Below, piece by piece: positions 43,427 to 55,327 of a DNA stretch of 64,000 nucleotides. Both the position numbers and the translations under genes were made by a program. The notes below the pieces were generated by a model. The model saw nothing but the letters and a program-made list of their open reading frames with translations, had not been told where the DNA came from and ran no database searches. Positions within the stretch are counted from its first letter, which is position 1. Each line of letters opens with the position of its first letter. The stretch spans positions 60,636,001 to 60,700,000 of the forward strand of contig OX419757.1 in assembly GCA_948567375.1 (NCBI GenBank), read 5' to 3'. This DNA comes from Lunularia cruciata (taxonomy: Eukaryota > Streptophyta > Marchantiopsida > Lunulariales > Lunulariaceae).

Positions 43427-44055
43427 GTGAGAGATTCTTTCAATGTTGCTTGCATGAGGAATGGATATAAAGTGAAGAGTTATAGAGACCCACTAAGGTT
43501 GGGGCTCTCATGGCAATGTTTAACTTGGAGTGCACCACTTATGTTACAAAGAATATGCAATCTTCTTCTAGCAAATGTTTGCAAGAGAGAAGGTGAATTG
43601 TGCAAGGTGCTTTCACATGTGAACTAGACAGATGATTGTGAATTGGAGGATGAAGATCCATCCACACTATTTTGTATTATTTGTAGCTCATATGTACCTT
43701 GGGTTATATTTTCTCAACTCAAAGGAGAAGAAAGTGATGGTATCGCATTTCCATTTAGACATGCATCACAAGGCAAATACCAATGAGCAATATTACATAA
43801 GGTAAATCTAAGAGGAGTGATGAAGAATTTTCTAGGACAAGACAAGAACAAATTGTATTACTAACCATTCTAAGGCCGACATCAATGAAGAGAAATTGAC
43901 CCAAGAGTGTAGTATCTCCAATTCAATCAAGAAGAGGAGATTGAACCCAAGGCATGATGCAGTGATGGATCTATTATTGGGAGCAAATTCTAAAGGTGAG
44001 GCCAAGAGTAAGGGCAAATATTTAGAAGAAGAAGAAGAAGAAGAAGAAGAAGAAA

Positions 44056-44093
<38 letters not shown>

Positions 44094-44114
44094 ATCACGT
44101 TGCAGAGTCAATAG
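43427..44114 (+). pseudogene. LTR-borne coding remnant of family E with acidic tract (plus copy)
   Basis: Fragments RDSFNVACMRNGYKV (43430) and NEQYYIR (43782) match the minus-strand copy (RNSFSAPCTKNRYKV near 46970-47020 and DEQFYIRQ near 46630). The last frame, 43896-44114, ends in a microsatellite-encoded run of Glu and Asp. Several stops are present. The protein family is unknown to me. Confidence 0.45.
44025..44093 (+). repeat. GAA/GAT microsatellite
   Basis: About ten GAA units are followed by about eleven GAT units. In the frame of the coding remnant it encodes poly-Glu then poly-Asp. Confidence 0.95.
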
Positions 44115-44221
44115 TCAAGCAAGAGCAATGGAGAGCATGAGGTCCAATAGTTGGTGGAGGAAAGGGCTATCAAAGAGGAGAATAAGAAGCCAAAGTACTT
44201 TGGGTTGATGTAGTACTTTGG

Positions 44222-47200
44222 TGTGACAACCTAACAAGTATCACTTTTGCGGTAATCAACACGTAACAATTTGTTTCCATAAAGATATGAGTCAAAAATA
44301 GTCAAATATGAAGTAAAATGTAACACAATAGTTCTTCTTGATCATGTCTTTAATCTCTCAAGTAGAAATCACACCCAAAAGAGAGTAACAAGCATGGATT
44401 CACAATCTCATCACAAATAAATCACACCCATAATCACAATTCATCCAAATCCTTCCAAACCGATCTTGATTATGATGATTAAGTTCTTCCTAAAGAAGGC
44501 TACTTCACCACAAACTTCTTTGCCTCAAAATTGCATTCCACCCTTCTACTAAAGGCACAACTTTCTCAATCAAAATTTCTTTGTATCAATCTAATATTAT
44601 GTTCACAAATGCAGAATACTACCAACACAACAATTCTTCATAGATCCGCCAAGGCATTGCTTCAATTGCTATCCACTCAAGATCAAACACACAAAATGAA
44701 ATTAGAACTGCAGATCCAACATCCAACAAGCTCATTGAATTGCACTTTGAAATTCTCCAAACACTCACAAACACACACATAGGATTGATATGTGGAATTA
44801 AGCTGAAACAATGAGCATTGAGTTACAATACTTCACTTTACTCAACTTCAAAATAACATTACTAAATTGAACTAAATGAAAATACAACACTATGAATGCT
44901 TCCTTTAAATAGGCAGAGCAATACAACAATTACTAACCAATACCATTTTATGATAACTTTACCAACCTACAAATCCAAAACAACAAACCACTTCTTCATA
45001 TCTGCCTCTTCAAATCTCAAAATTGATATTAATTTGATCCAATATCTACTTCAACTTTGGCTTCTAAACCCAATGTTCCTACAATCACTACCCTGCTTTA
45101 GCTTCAACTACAACTATGATTTCTTCTTCCACTTCTATCCTATCTTCAGCCTAAATTGAAATTGAAGACATGTGTATCCTAACACTATCTTCTTCCCCTA
45201 CTCTAACTTCCTTAGTGACCTTTGATATCTAACCCAAAGACACTTGCACTCCTACCTCTGCTACCACATTGGGTTTCTCTTCTCATGTCACTCCAAAGTT
45301 TATCTAAATTTGAACTTAATAAATTTAATTTGATACTCACATTGTTTCCTACTTCTAACATCTTCCTATCTACATGGTCTCTCAAGCAAGTTAGAAGATT
45401 ATTCAAGTTGACATCCTTCACTTTCCTCTTTCTTGTCTCCTACACCAACAATTTAAACTCATGCAATCTTGATTCCTCCATCTTCATTTTGGCTTTTGTA
45501 CTCAACATCACCTTCAACTCTACAACAATTGCTCTTATTGTATCCAACTCACTTCTCAAAATATCTTCTCTTGACTTCTCTCTATTTCTAACACGTTTTG
45601 GTACATCTTCAACTTGTCCTTTAATTCTAACTTGAATGCTTCCTTCTCTTCCATATATTGGACTAATTGAGCTTCCACACTTCTGATCAAACCTCAAAAC
45701 ATTTCTTCCTCTTGATGTCTAACAATCAGCTTGTTGCCATGCTTGATCCTTCTCCACTGCACTCTTTCTCAAACTCTCCAGCTCTTGCTCCATCAGAATA
45801 GTGATTGCCTTTGAGTGTATAATTTCCAACTTTACATCAGCAAATTCACCTTCATCTTCTTGGACAATACCTTCTACTTTTTCAACTCTGATGTTTGTCA
45901 TTCAAGCTCTTCATTGTGCTTCAAGAAATTTCCTTGCAAGTTATCAAAACTCTTCTTTCAATTAATTGCATCAACCCAAAGTTCTTTAGCTTCCTTCTCT
46001 CCTTGGATTAACTGACTCCTCAACTCCAAGGTCTCTTCACTCAAGTACCTCACTCCTTATAGTTCATCATTTAATTCAAGATGCTCTTTCTTCAACTCCT
46101 CTTTCCTCTTTTGTAGTTGCAACAACAAAGGATAGATGATCTTTTATAGATATTCAACTCCGTTGAATACTCCTTCATCTTTACATTCTTCAACTTTAGT
46201 TTGTGCTTCTTTGATTGGTGCCTTACTCCAAATTTTCAATCTTTACACCTTCAAAGTCACTGCATCTGATCTTTCTCCCTCCTCTTTGGCTTTACTCGGA
46301 CTTACAACTACAACTTGCACACTTCTCTTTGATCTTGCTGCTCTTGGAAATGTCAAGATAGCCTCTCCTACTTGTTCTTCCTCCAACTCTACTACAAGTA
46401 ACTCTAGACAAGGCTCATCTCTTCCCTCCATACGGTTAATTGCTGCATGGAACTCCTCATCCTCTTCTCATGCCGCTTTGTCCACTTATTGTTGGACTTT
46501 GGGTTCTCTATCACTCTTGCTGCTAGAATCCCTACTTTGCAGAGTGAACTCTTCTTTCTCTCCTGAGTCCTTGCACTTTGACTCGGCTTCTCCTTCCCAC
46601 TCTGGATGTAGTGGTCATTGTCTTCACAAACTTGCCTGATGTAAAATTGCTCGTCCTCATCCTCTACACTTTGTAAATCAAGGTGAAAATGGGACACCAT
46701 CCTTCCTCTCCCTCCAAGCAGAGTAGGTTTAATCTGAAGTGGAAATGGGCTATGAAGGCTACAAAGTAATGGGATTGTAGGTCCATTCTCTAACTATTGA
46801 TCATTTGACCTACCCAATGGTGCAAACACTTTGCCCAATTTATTGCTTCTCCTACAAACATTTGGTGGAAGAACACCACTTGTTGCATCATTATATAGGT
46901 GGGTTGCTTTGGCTTAAACATAGCCATCATTTTTTTTACTATCCTCCTTTTCATTCTGTCTCTATAGCCATCCACCTTGTATCTATTCTTGGTACAAGGT
47001 GCACTAAAAGAATTCCTCACCTCACAATTGTTTCTTCTAAAGAATCACACTTCTGATAAAAGGTGACTCCTCCTACTTTCCTTGCTTCTCTCCCCAAGAG
47101 TAGTCTCCAATCCGACTCAGTCCACCTAGCCAGATTTCCTTTCTTTGCCTCTATCTTAAGATAGTCTTTGCAATTGCTAGTAGTAATTTCTACCATGAAT

Positions 47201-47844
47201 CTTGGAAAGCTCAAATTCTAGTTCCATGCCAGAAAAGTAATGTGAAGTCTGCTCAAGACTTTGATCCTTGCTACTACATCTAATCACCAAATTGCAAGAC
47301 TACTCACCACATTATGCTTATTCCCCTTTGATGACATTGTGTGCTTCCTCACTTTTGGTCCTTAAAAGATCAAACCCTCCCTAAAATCTAAGATCTTAAC
47401 TCCTTTTGAATAACTATTGAGAGGCATGGGATATCATTGTGACATTTCAAAACTCCCTTTATGAAGTCTCAATCTTATAGTTTTTTGCTGATTGGTCATT
47501 CTTCAATTGATCTTCAATTGACCCGCCAATTTTGCATGTCTGGTTTTTGTCACTCTTAATGCCATCTTGATCCCAAGGTAGATGCTTTCTTTACATGTAC
47601 TTTCTTGATTGGCTAGACCCAAAGGAAAAGTTGTATAGGTTCTTCGGATCAAGTTGCATATCCAAATACAAAGTCTCCTTACTTTGGGTCCATACTTCAA
47701 TAAGTCCGAGCCAAGTCCTCTTGACTCTGATCTAAGGTTGAAAATGATTCTTCTCCTTTCTTCTTCCTTAAGCTTCAATTTGGCTTCAACAATTCACTTC
47801 TTCTTTAAAACTTGTCAAAAACAAAAAAAAATGTGTGTACCACA
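44222..47844 (-). mobile_element. Solo family-E LTR (minus, 3.6 kb)
   Basis: It is bounded by TGTGACAACC on the left and TACCACA on the right, the same ends as the solo LTR at 55328-57234. Flanks are TTTGG on the left and TTTAG on the right, a 5-bp duplication with one difference. It has inserted head-on into another family-E LTR (43286-44221 and 47845-49573). It is much longer than the 55328 copy because it keeps about 1.7 kb of coding-like sequence in the middle. Confidence 0.75.
45212..47214 (-). pseudogene. LTR-borne coiled-coil coding remnant of family E (minus copy)
   Basis: Reading 3' to 5' on the plus strand, there is a segment with GNLARWTESDWRLLLGREAR (47017-47214). Next is RMKRRIVKKMMAMFKPKQPT (46790-47020), then VEDEDEQFYIRQVCEDND (46404-46700) and heptad-like stretches such as LEIIHSKAITILMEQELESL (45719-45901). 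The last part has LRSELDTIRAIVVELKVML and LTCLRDHVDRKMLEVGNN (45212-45697). Parts recur in the plus copies at 43427-44114 and 48300-48750. It appears to be a long coiled-coil protein, now broken. No family was recognised. Confidence 0.45.
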
Positions 47845-49573
47845 TTTAGAAGCAAAGCTTTGAGAATAAGTAGGAGAATTTTGAGAAGCATGGTAGTAGT
47901 TTTAAGCGTTAAGAAGAATAAATGAGGGAGCAAAAAATGGCTTTTGAGAAAATTGATAGCAAAGTTCAAGGACATGCATCTAGAAGTAGTGCACTCCAAG
48001 GTAATTGTAGTAGTAATGGAGTTGGAGCATGAGTGCTTGCAATTAAGTGCAACAAAGAAAGATCAGGCCTAGTAATAGAAGCTTGTGAGCATAAATTGAG
48101 AATAAGAAAGTTTGCAAGATCTAATGAAGCAAGCAAAAGTGCAGATTGTCCACTATGCAGAGGAAGAAAACATTAAAGGTGGAATTTGAAGAGGAGTTCA
48201 AGATGAATTAGAAGGGACTGGCATAAGAAAGAGTTCATGAGAAGGTTATTCCAAGGAAGACATCAAAATCAATAGAAGAGATTATCAAGAGAGTAAAGGC
48301 AATACTAAGTATTTGAGGCAGAAGTGAAAGCTTGAGGAAGCAAGATTGCACAAGTTGAAATCATTGGTACAAGAGATAAGGAAGAGAAAGATGAAGAACA
48401 TCAACATGAAAAAAAATTGATTTTCTTGAGAGAAAGGTAGATAGAAAGATGATAGAAAAAGGAGATCATGTGAGTCTCAGATTTAATCTAGTTAGATTAG
48501 AATTAGATGAACTTTCTAATGGTTTGAAGGTAGGAGCTAGATGCAAAGTAGTTGAAGTAGGAGTACAAGTAAATTTGGGCAAGTTACTTGAGTCAACTAA
48601 AGTAGTTAGAGTAGATAAGGAGAATGTAGCTAGGATACCCAAGATTTTAGTTGCAATCTAGATTGAAGACATGATAGGTGTAGAAGAAGTTGTAGATAAA
48701 TCTAAAGTAGAAGAGAAAATTTTAGCTAATTTGGGTGTAGAAGCTAAATTAAAGGTAGACATTGGATCAGAGGTCTAACTACTTGAGATCTGAAGAGTTA
48801 GATATGAAGAACTCGAGTGACACTTTGGATTTGCAGATATGAAAGTAATAGTTAAAGCGGTTTAGGTAGTTAGATAACTATAAGTGCTCTACCTCTTTAA
48901 AGGAGGCATTCTTAGTGTTATATTTTTCAGTTCAGTATTTATTTTGAAGTTGAGTAAAGCAAAGTGCTACATCTCAATGCTTGTCATTTCAACTTAATTT
49001 CAAGTATCAATCCTCTATGTGTGTGTTTGTGAGTGTTTGGAGAAGTTTGAATTGCAATTGGAGTGTGTTAGATGTTGGATTTTATAGCTCTAATTTCTGT
49101 TTTGTGTGTTTGATCCTGGGCAAATTGCAGTCAAGGCAATGCCTTGACAAATCTATGAGGAATTTTAGTATTGGTAGTATCTTGTAGTTGGAATCGCAAT
49201 GTTGAATTGATGCAAAGCAATTTTGATTGAGGAAGTTGTACCTTCAATAGAAGGATGGAACATAATTTCAAGGTAAAGTCATTTCATGGTGAAGTAGACT
49301 TCTTTGGGAGAACTAAATCATCACAATTGAGATTGGTTTGGAAAGAATTGGATGAAGTTTTATTATAGGTGTTGTCATTTGTGATAAGATTGCAAATTGA
49401 GCACTTATTACTCTCTTTTGGGTGTGGTTTCTACCCAAGAGGTTAAAGTTGCAATCAAGAAGAACTACTTTATTACTTTCACTTCATATATGACTTTTCT
49501 TGACTAGTATCTTTGTAGGAACAAATGATTACTTATTGATTAGCACAAAAGTGATACTTGTTGGGTTGTAACA
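47845..49573 (+). mobile_element. Family-E LTR (plus), right fragment
   Basis: This continues the plus-orientation LTR and ends GTGATACTTGTTGGGTTGTAACA, the reverse complement of the start of the minus copies. The 48350-48750 part holds the same coiled-coil remnant (KGDHVSLRFNLVRLELDEL and VVEVGVQVNLGKLLE, 48449-48661). The final 900 bp match the non-coding end of the other E LTRs. Confidence 0.7.
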
Positions 49574-52240
49574 CATCCATCATTGGATCTATTGGCCTAT
49601 TATTTGCTATTCACTCTTGGTGACTTTAGGAGGAACTTAAACTTGAAACAAAATCCTTCTTGAGCAACAAAACTATAGAGCAAGTTGACATTACAATAGT
49701 ACATTGCCTATTGTATAGCAATTTGTCCCAAATTTAGTACTATTTATTTTGCAAGAAAGTATGATAGCCCAATGTCAATGTAATTATAATATAATTAGTA
49801 AAAAAAAATTTCCAAACAAGGATATAGGTTGGAAATGGCTAAGAATGAAGGAAAGTGTCACAAATATGATAGTTTATTTTTACTATCTCTTGTTTAACCT
49901 CTTAGGCAAGAACCACTCCTAAAAGCAGGTAGTGTCACCTTCTATGGCACACTATAAAAAAGAAGAAACAACACGTATCACTTTCACTATGAATATTATC
50001 CATGATTTCTCTTGAAGGTGATGATTTGATTCACTCCAAGTGGCACTCCATTCTAAAGTCATTACTCTTGCAAGTACATTCAACACTTCCTAGAAGGCTA
50101 TGATAGCCTAGTGTTAACATACTTATAGTATAATTAGTAGGAATAATTTTTTCCCATGAGGATATTGGTTGGAAATGACTAAGAATGAAGCAAACTATCA
50201 CAATGTCACAATCTATTTTTATTCTTGTTTAACATCTTGGGCAAGAATCACTCCCAAAAGAGAGTAGTGTCACCTACTATAACACATTACAATAAAAAGA
50301 AAAAAATCACTTTCACTCTAAGGTCTAATTGGGACTGCTCTTGAAGGTGATGGATTACTTCAATCCAAGTGCATTTCTATTCCAAAGTTGTTGTCACTAC
50401 AAGTGTGCTCCACCCTTCCCAAAAGGCACAACTTACAAGACCCACTTCATGTTGGCTAAATACCTAAGGTTCTTGATTCTATAGTATTACCCATATAGGA
50501 AGCTTCACAATCCACTCTTTGCACAATTCACTTCTTTGGATCCTTCAATGCACTTTTTGATCAATGGCAAGTACTTGCTTGGTACTAAGCACTTGAGACC
50601 TTTTGCAAAATTCCTCACCTCTACTCTTGCTTAGAGACATTGACAACACATAAAATAGAAGACACAAAAATTGCAAAGAATTTAGAGTACTCTTTACTTG
50701 TACTTGAAGAATGATGAAAATAAACATGAGTGTCTTTGGTCCTCAATCTTAAGTAAATTTTTGGCTTCAAGCCAAATGGATCAAGAGCCCAAGTGGATCT
50801 CCTAAAAATCCTAACCTTTAATATACATCACTTGCTAATATCCTAAGGTTAACTCATCCTAATCACTTATAGCTATTGAGGTACCTAACATGTGTCAAGG
50901 AAGGTGTCAAGTCTTCCCTACTAGTTAAATTTTATCCTCAAACATTTTGACCTACAACTCTAAAGTCTTGTATAACTCTGATAGAAATCCTTGCAAAGTA
51001 TATAAAATTTTTTAAGTGTAGTCTATTGTACAAGTATGAGTATTGACTAGATTTAGTAGGGTGCTATGATAGTCCAATGTTGATGTACTTGCAATTTAAT
51101 TGAGAAGAATAGGTTGTTTGCATAAGGATATTGTTCAAAATTAGCTAGGAGTAAAAGGAAAGTTTCACTTTGTCATGAGTTGGTTATTGTTATGTATATA
51201 ACCTCTTGGGCAGGACAATTCCTAAAAGAGTGTAGAGTACAATTCTATAGCACACAATAACAACAAAAAACCACTAAATCACATTCACAAATGATATCTC
51301 ACTACACAAGCTCTTGAAGTTGATGATTTAATCTATCATGTTGGTCACCGGCCCCGAAGGTCTTTCTCTTGCAATTACCTATACAATGCATACCATTGTG
51401 CCAATGAGAGAATTCTACCCTTCCCAAAAGTCACTCCTCATCACTATATTGCAGGTTTATGATACACTAAGCTTTTAATTTCATGTGATACTTTACAACA
51501 TTCACAACTATCACAACTCTCAACATGTTGCCCTAATTGTTTAAAACTCTCAAGCTTAATTACCTTCTTGCACCTCAACACTTGCATTCCTACTTTGAAT
51601 TTCTCACCACTACTCAACTTAGTGATCACAAAACATACACCATACTGCCATTGATACACTCAATATCCAAGAGTTCCTTAGGCGTTATCTCCACAATAGA
51701 ATAAACTTTGCAAACACACAAGCAAAGTGATTGCACATTCATGAGTTTGAATAGAGAAGTATGAGATGATTCCAATCTATGCTCACTAAACTTGTATTAT
51801 TTCAAGGGGACTCCCCTTATACTCTCCATTACAACAAGATAGGATGCATCTACAACTATGTGATGCCACGATCCCATAATCATGAATTAAGACTGACCTT
51901 ATTCTACCTTATTTGTTGTTACAAATTAAATTCTATAACGATACCACCTATAGAGAGCAGTTACTATACACTCCACCAATATTATGACTCAAGCTACACA
52001 CTAGGAGAATGGTTATGAAAATCAGATATTTATAAAAGAATTAATTTAATGTACATAGCCTTAATTGCTCAAAGAATTCTTATACATGTCATTGCATAGA
52101 GATATCTCATCATGATGCAATCCTTAACCTAATGAAGTTCCCAACCTGACAAAGTCCTGATCAAAATGAAGTTCCCATCATGATGATCTAAAACTATAAT
52201 TACACAAGTATTGTACACTACAATCTACTTCCTTGGCCCT
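49574..52240 (-). repeat. Family-F repeat region with three LTR-end-like units
   Basis: Units starting at about 49757, 50097 and 51062 share the order CTATGATAG.C.A.TGT, AGGATAT.G.T, CTCTTGTTTAAC or similar, CAAGAA.CACTCC.AAAAG and CACTTTCAC. They resemble the terminal 300 bp of family-E LTRs (CTCTCAAGTAGAAATCACACCC, AAAAGAGAGTAAC). The rest, 50450-51060 and 51440-52240, is AT-rich with no gene. Orientation is inferred from the E LTRs. Confidence 0.5.
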
Positions 52241-53200
52241 CTTTCTCCTTTATACCTCCAAATTAGCTCTTGATGTGTTTGTTGTACACTTTGAGTTTGT
52301 GGTGGATACTATGTAAGACACTCTAAAACTTGGCATCACCATGCTTTTGCACCTTCTTTGCCAGCTTGGTTAACTGTTTAGTGGAGTAGCTCTTGGCTCC
52401 TAAGGCATGCATTTTTTACTTTAGCACCCACAACTTAGCCTAGTGAACTTGAGTCATAATAATCAATTCCACTTGGGTCTTCAAACTATTAGCAATGTCT
52501 TCTACAACTATAAGAACTTGCATTTTCTCCTCATCTAGAGTATTACGATTAGATTGCAACTCCATCTCCACCTCTTGTCTAGCTCATACTTGGAGGATGT
52601 GGGCCTTGTCTTTGTGGTCAGCCATGATCATGGACAACTCCTCAATGTATATCTTGGCTAGTTCCAAGGTGGCATCACAAGATTGCTCCTCTATGGCCTT
52701 CTCCTTTTGTAGTTTATCCAACTCCTTCAAGGACATCACCTACTTGTCCCTATCATCCAACTCCTTGGCATACTTCTTCATCTCCTCTACTTGCCACTTA
52801 GATCTACCCTTGATAATCATCAAGTTGGAGTCCAACTAGGTAATCTATTGTCTTGAGTTTGCTATCTCCTCCTCCATCTTAGAGATTTCTTGATCCTTCT
52901 CCCACATGCTCTCCTCCTATGCAATCTTTTAATCCACAAAGGACTTCTCTAGTTAGGTAAACCATGTCTTCATCACTACAAGGTCAGCCTTGACACTTTG
53001 TAATTATCCTTATGCGTTATTAGCATGGTGTTTTTGTCATGCTTCCAAGCCTTGTAATTGTCAGACAACATAGTGAACTCACCCTACTTCATCTTCAAGG
53101 AAGCTTCCTAATTTTCTAGAGCAACTTCAAGGTGAAAAATTTACACTTCCATGGAAGTTGGTTCATGTATCCCTTTGTGGTACCCCATGGCTGTGGTCAC
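52241..53200 (-). pseudogene. Coiled-coil pseudogene of family F
   Basis: One minus-strand frame reads through a series of heptad-like helices: EEMKKYAKELDDRDK, KELDKLQKEKAIEEQSCDAT, ELAKIYIEELSMIMADHKDK and EMELQSNRNTLDEEKMQVL. It contains about six in-frame stops over roughly 250 codons. It ends near a block SYSTKQLTKLAKKVQKHGD. This is probably a relic of a coiled-coil protein carried by the F family. It does not look like a host gene because the stops are frequent. Confidence 0.5.
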
Positions 53201-54342
53201 CATACTGAACTCTCTCTTTTGCCCATGCTGGCTATTCTTGGAGACGAGACATCTCCTAAGATTCTCTTGTGTCTTGATGCTAGTTGTTTTACACACCTTA
53301 CCTCTTGATTTCCATGCGTTGGGGCTCTAGGTGCAAGATGTGGGTGTTGGCTTTGACCAACTCTCTCTATTGATTGTTTTTCCCATACAACTATTTGGAT
53401 ATGGAAGTGCAAGAAATTGATCAATATATTGTGATCTATCACCATAGGGTCAATTTCTTGGTAGGCAAGGAGTAGATCTTCTAGAGTCTTCAATATTGGG
53501 CCCAACATGTATACAACCCAAGATGATAATAGAGGTTAGTTGAGAGAGTACATAGAGAGCTCCTTCGTGTATATTGGTGGGTTTGGCTTGGGCATTGGTG
53601 CCTCTCATGGTTGGGTCAGCATGGCTCCATAAGCTTTTGGAAGATCTCAAGTTAGGGTAAGGACCATTGGAGCATGCTACATTCCTAGTGCTCCCAAGGT
53701 ACTTGTTGGTTTTCCTTCTTCTATTTGAGACTCATTTACCACTATCTCCTTGAGTCTCACAATCTTAAGAAGGAGGGTGAATTATGTAATAATTTAATCT
53801 AGGTCCAACAACACCCATCTTCCTGGTCCTTCTCCATTCTCCACACCCAAAAACCTCCTTCCACTCACTTGGGATGGTGAGGTGATAGTCTTGAACATCA
53901 ATTCTTGAGGCGGAGTTACTACTTGATGAGTGTCTTCTTGAAGAACAATGGGAACTAGAACTATCAACTCTTCTTCATGCATTAGTGTTAGGGTAGGAGT
54001 CCTCTTTTTATAATTGGGATATCAAGACCTCTTCCTTTTCATCCACCATGACATCTCCTTGGTCCAAGATGGCTTGGTCAGGCACGTCCAACTCCAACAC
54101 TATTGCAAGAGCAGATTGAACTTCCACTCCCATATCTTCTTCTACTTTTGCCTTGTAAGAAGACACCTTGATCTTGTAGGAGTTTTCTTACTCTAGGGGT
54201 GCTACTCCTATAGTTGGCAATAGTTCCCTCTCTTGTGCTACAAGCACAGTGGCTTCAACAAGGCCACCTTATGAGTTTTGGTCAACCCCTCCATCACTTC
54301 TCAATTAGGATTTTTCATGGGCTTGAGAAGTCTTATATTTTG
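53201..54342 (-). other. Family-F upstream region, no clear gene
   Basis: Short minus-strand frames (53197-53508, 53450-53650 and 53794-53982) show Pro- and Ser-rich sequence typical of decayed linker. They may be the 5' part of the coiled-coil relic. Nothing could be assigned. Confidence 0.3.
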
Positions 54343-55084
54343 CTATGTTGCAAGGATAGCAAGGAAACATAGATGCACAAACACAAGTTTCACACTCAAA
54401 CTCTGATGCCTCAAAGGAGCATCTTCTCTTTATTATATAGACAAAGAAGATCTCTTCCAAGGAAGCTCCACCATAGGATTAGGCACATAGATATGAGGCA
54501 TGTCAGCAAGCTCCACCCTTGGATTACTTACTTGGATGGGTGACATGTTGGTCCTAGTCCTATCTGGTTGGTCAAACAAGCTTTGACTTAAGGGAATCTT
54601 TTAGAGAATCCCCTTGTAGAAATCTCAAAATCACATGGATGAGGTACCATTGGAAAGCTCTCATCAAGACAAAGCAAGTGGAAGGGAAGACCAAACTTTC
54701 CTCTATTGGTAGGAAGGATGTGAACATTTTTGAGGCCTAATTCATTTGTTTAGGTCTCCAAAATTGCCTTCAAAGATTTAAGGCATATTTGGTTCCTACT
54801 CTATTTGTAGAAGTCCACTTTTGGTGATACCTCTATCTCATCTATTTAGTCTATCATGTATAACATCCTTCTAAATGTAACCAAACCAATTCTCACCTTT
54901 AAATCATATGTCTAGCTATTGGTTCTAAGGTTTTCAAGTCTATTTTGGTTTTTGCATCATTAGTAGAAGAACTCTTTTGGTGATACTTCTATCTGATCTA
55001 TTTTTCCATCATGTATAACATCATTCTAGATGTTACCAAACCAAATTTCACATCTAGATCATATGGCTAGCTCTTGGTATTACA
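54343..55084 (-). repeat. 3' LTR of B2
   Basis: It aligns throughout with the B LTRs. It starts TGCTATGTTGCAAGG (plus-strand reading) and ends CTTGGTATTACA. Confidence 0.85.
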
Positions 55085-55099
55085 AACCTCCCTCCTTTT
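55085..55099 (-). other. Polypurine tract of B2
   Basis: Minus-strand AAAAGGAGGGAGGTT directly precedes the 3' LTR, one base different from that of B. Confidence 0.75.
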
Positions 55100-55327
55100 A
55101 AGATGCAACATCCTCATTGTGCAGCTATTGCTCAAATGCTTGCACCAACACCGGTGCATGTGTCAAATTGGCAACAGGCTCCCATGTTGCCTCATAGAGG
55201 AAGTAACCTTTCCACTATACCAGATAGTCCACCCATGGATGGTGAGTACCATGGATGCAGTTTTGGATGATACTCTCCACTTCATATTCCTCCATGCCAT
55301 CAATGAGTGTCAAACAAGGTCGAATGT
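55100..55327 (-). pseudogene. Chromodomain end of B2
   Basis: It is collinear with 33260-33490 of B, including the segment corresponding to the chromodomain YEVER and WKGY region, with stops and substitutions. It is cut at 55327 by the family-E solo LTR and resumes at 57235 with the integrase C-terminal module. Confidence 0.75.

Larger units (their letters stand above)
43286..44221 (+). mobile_element. Family-E LTR (plus), left fragment
   Basis: This aligns in reverse to 46400-47200 of the neighbouring E LTR. ACCAAGTCTGATGGAGATTGG corresponds to the WTESDW coding remnant there. It lacks the first roughly 690 bp of the LTR, is interrupted at 44221 by the opposite-strand LTR, and resumes at 47845. 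Confidence 0.65.

Noticed and set aside
45222-46639. Plus-strand ORFs rich in Ser, Leu and Thr
   Set aside because: They are antisense to the minus-strand coiled-coil remnant, whose composition explains them.
49757-51430. CRISPR-like repeat array
   Set aside because: The units are hundreds of bases long, diverged and eukaryotic in context, so they fit LTR-end repeats.
52495-52839. Plus-strand ORF of 114 codons
   Set aside because: It is antisense to the coiled-coil relic on the minus strand and consists of Ser/Leu-rich shadow sequence.
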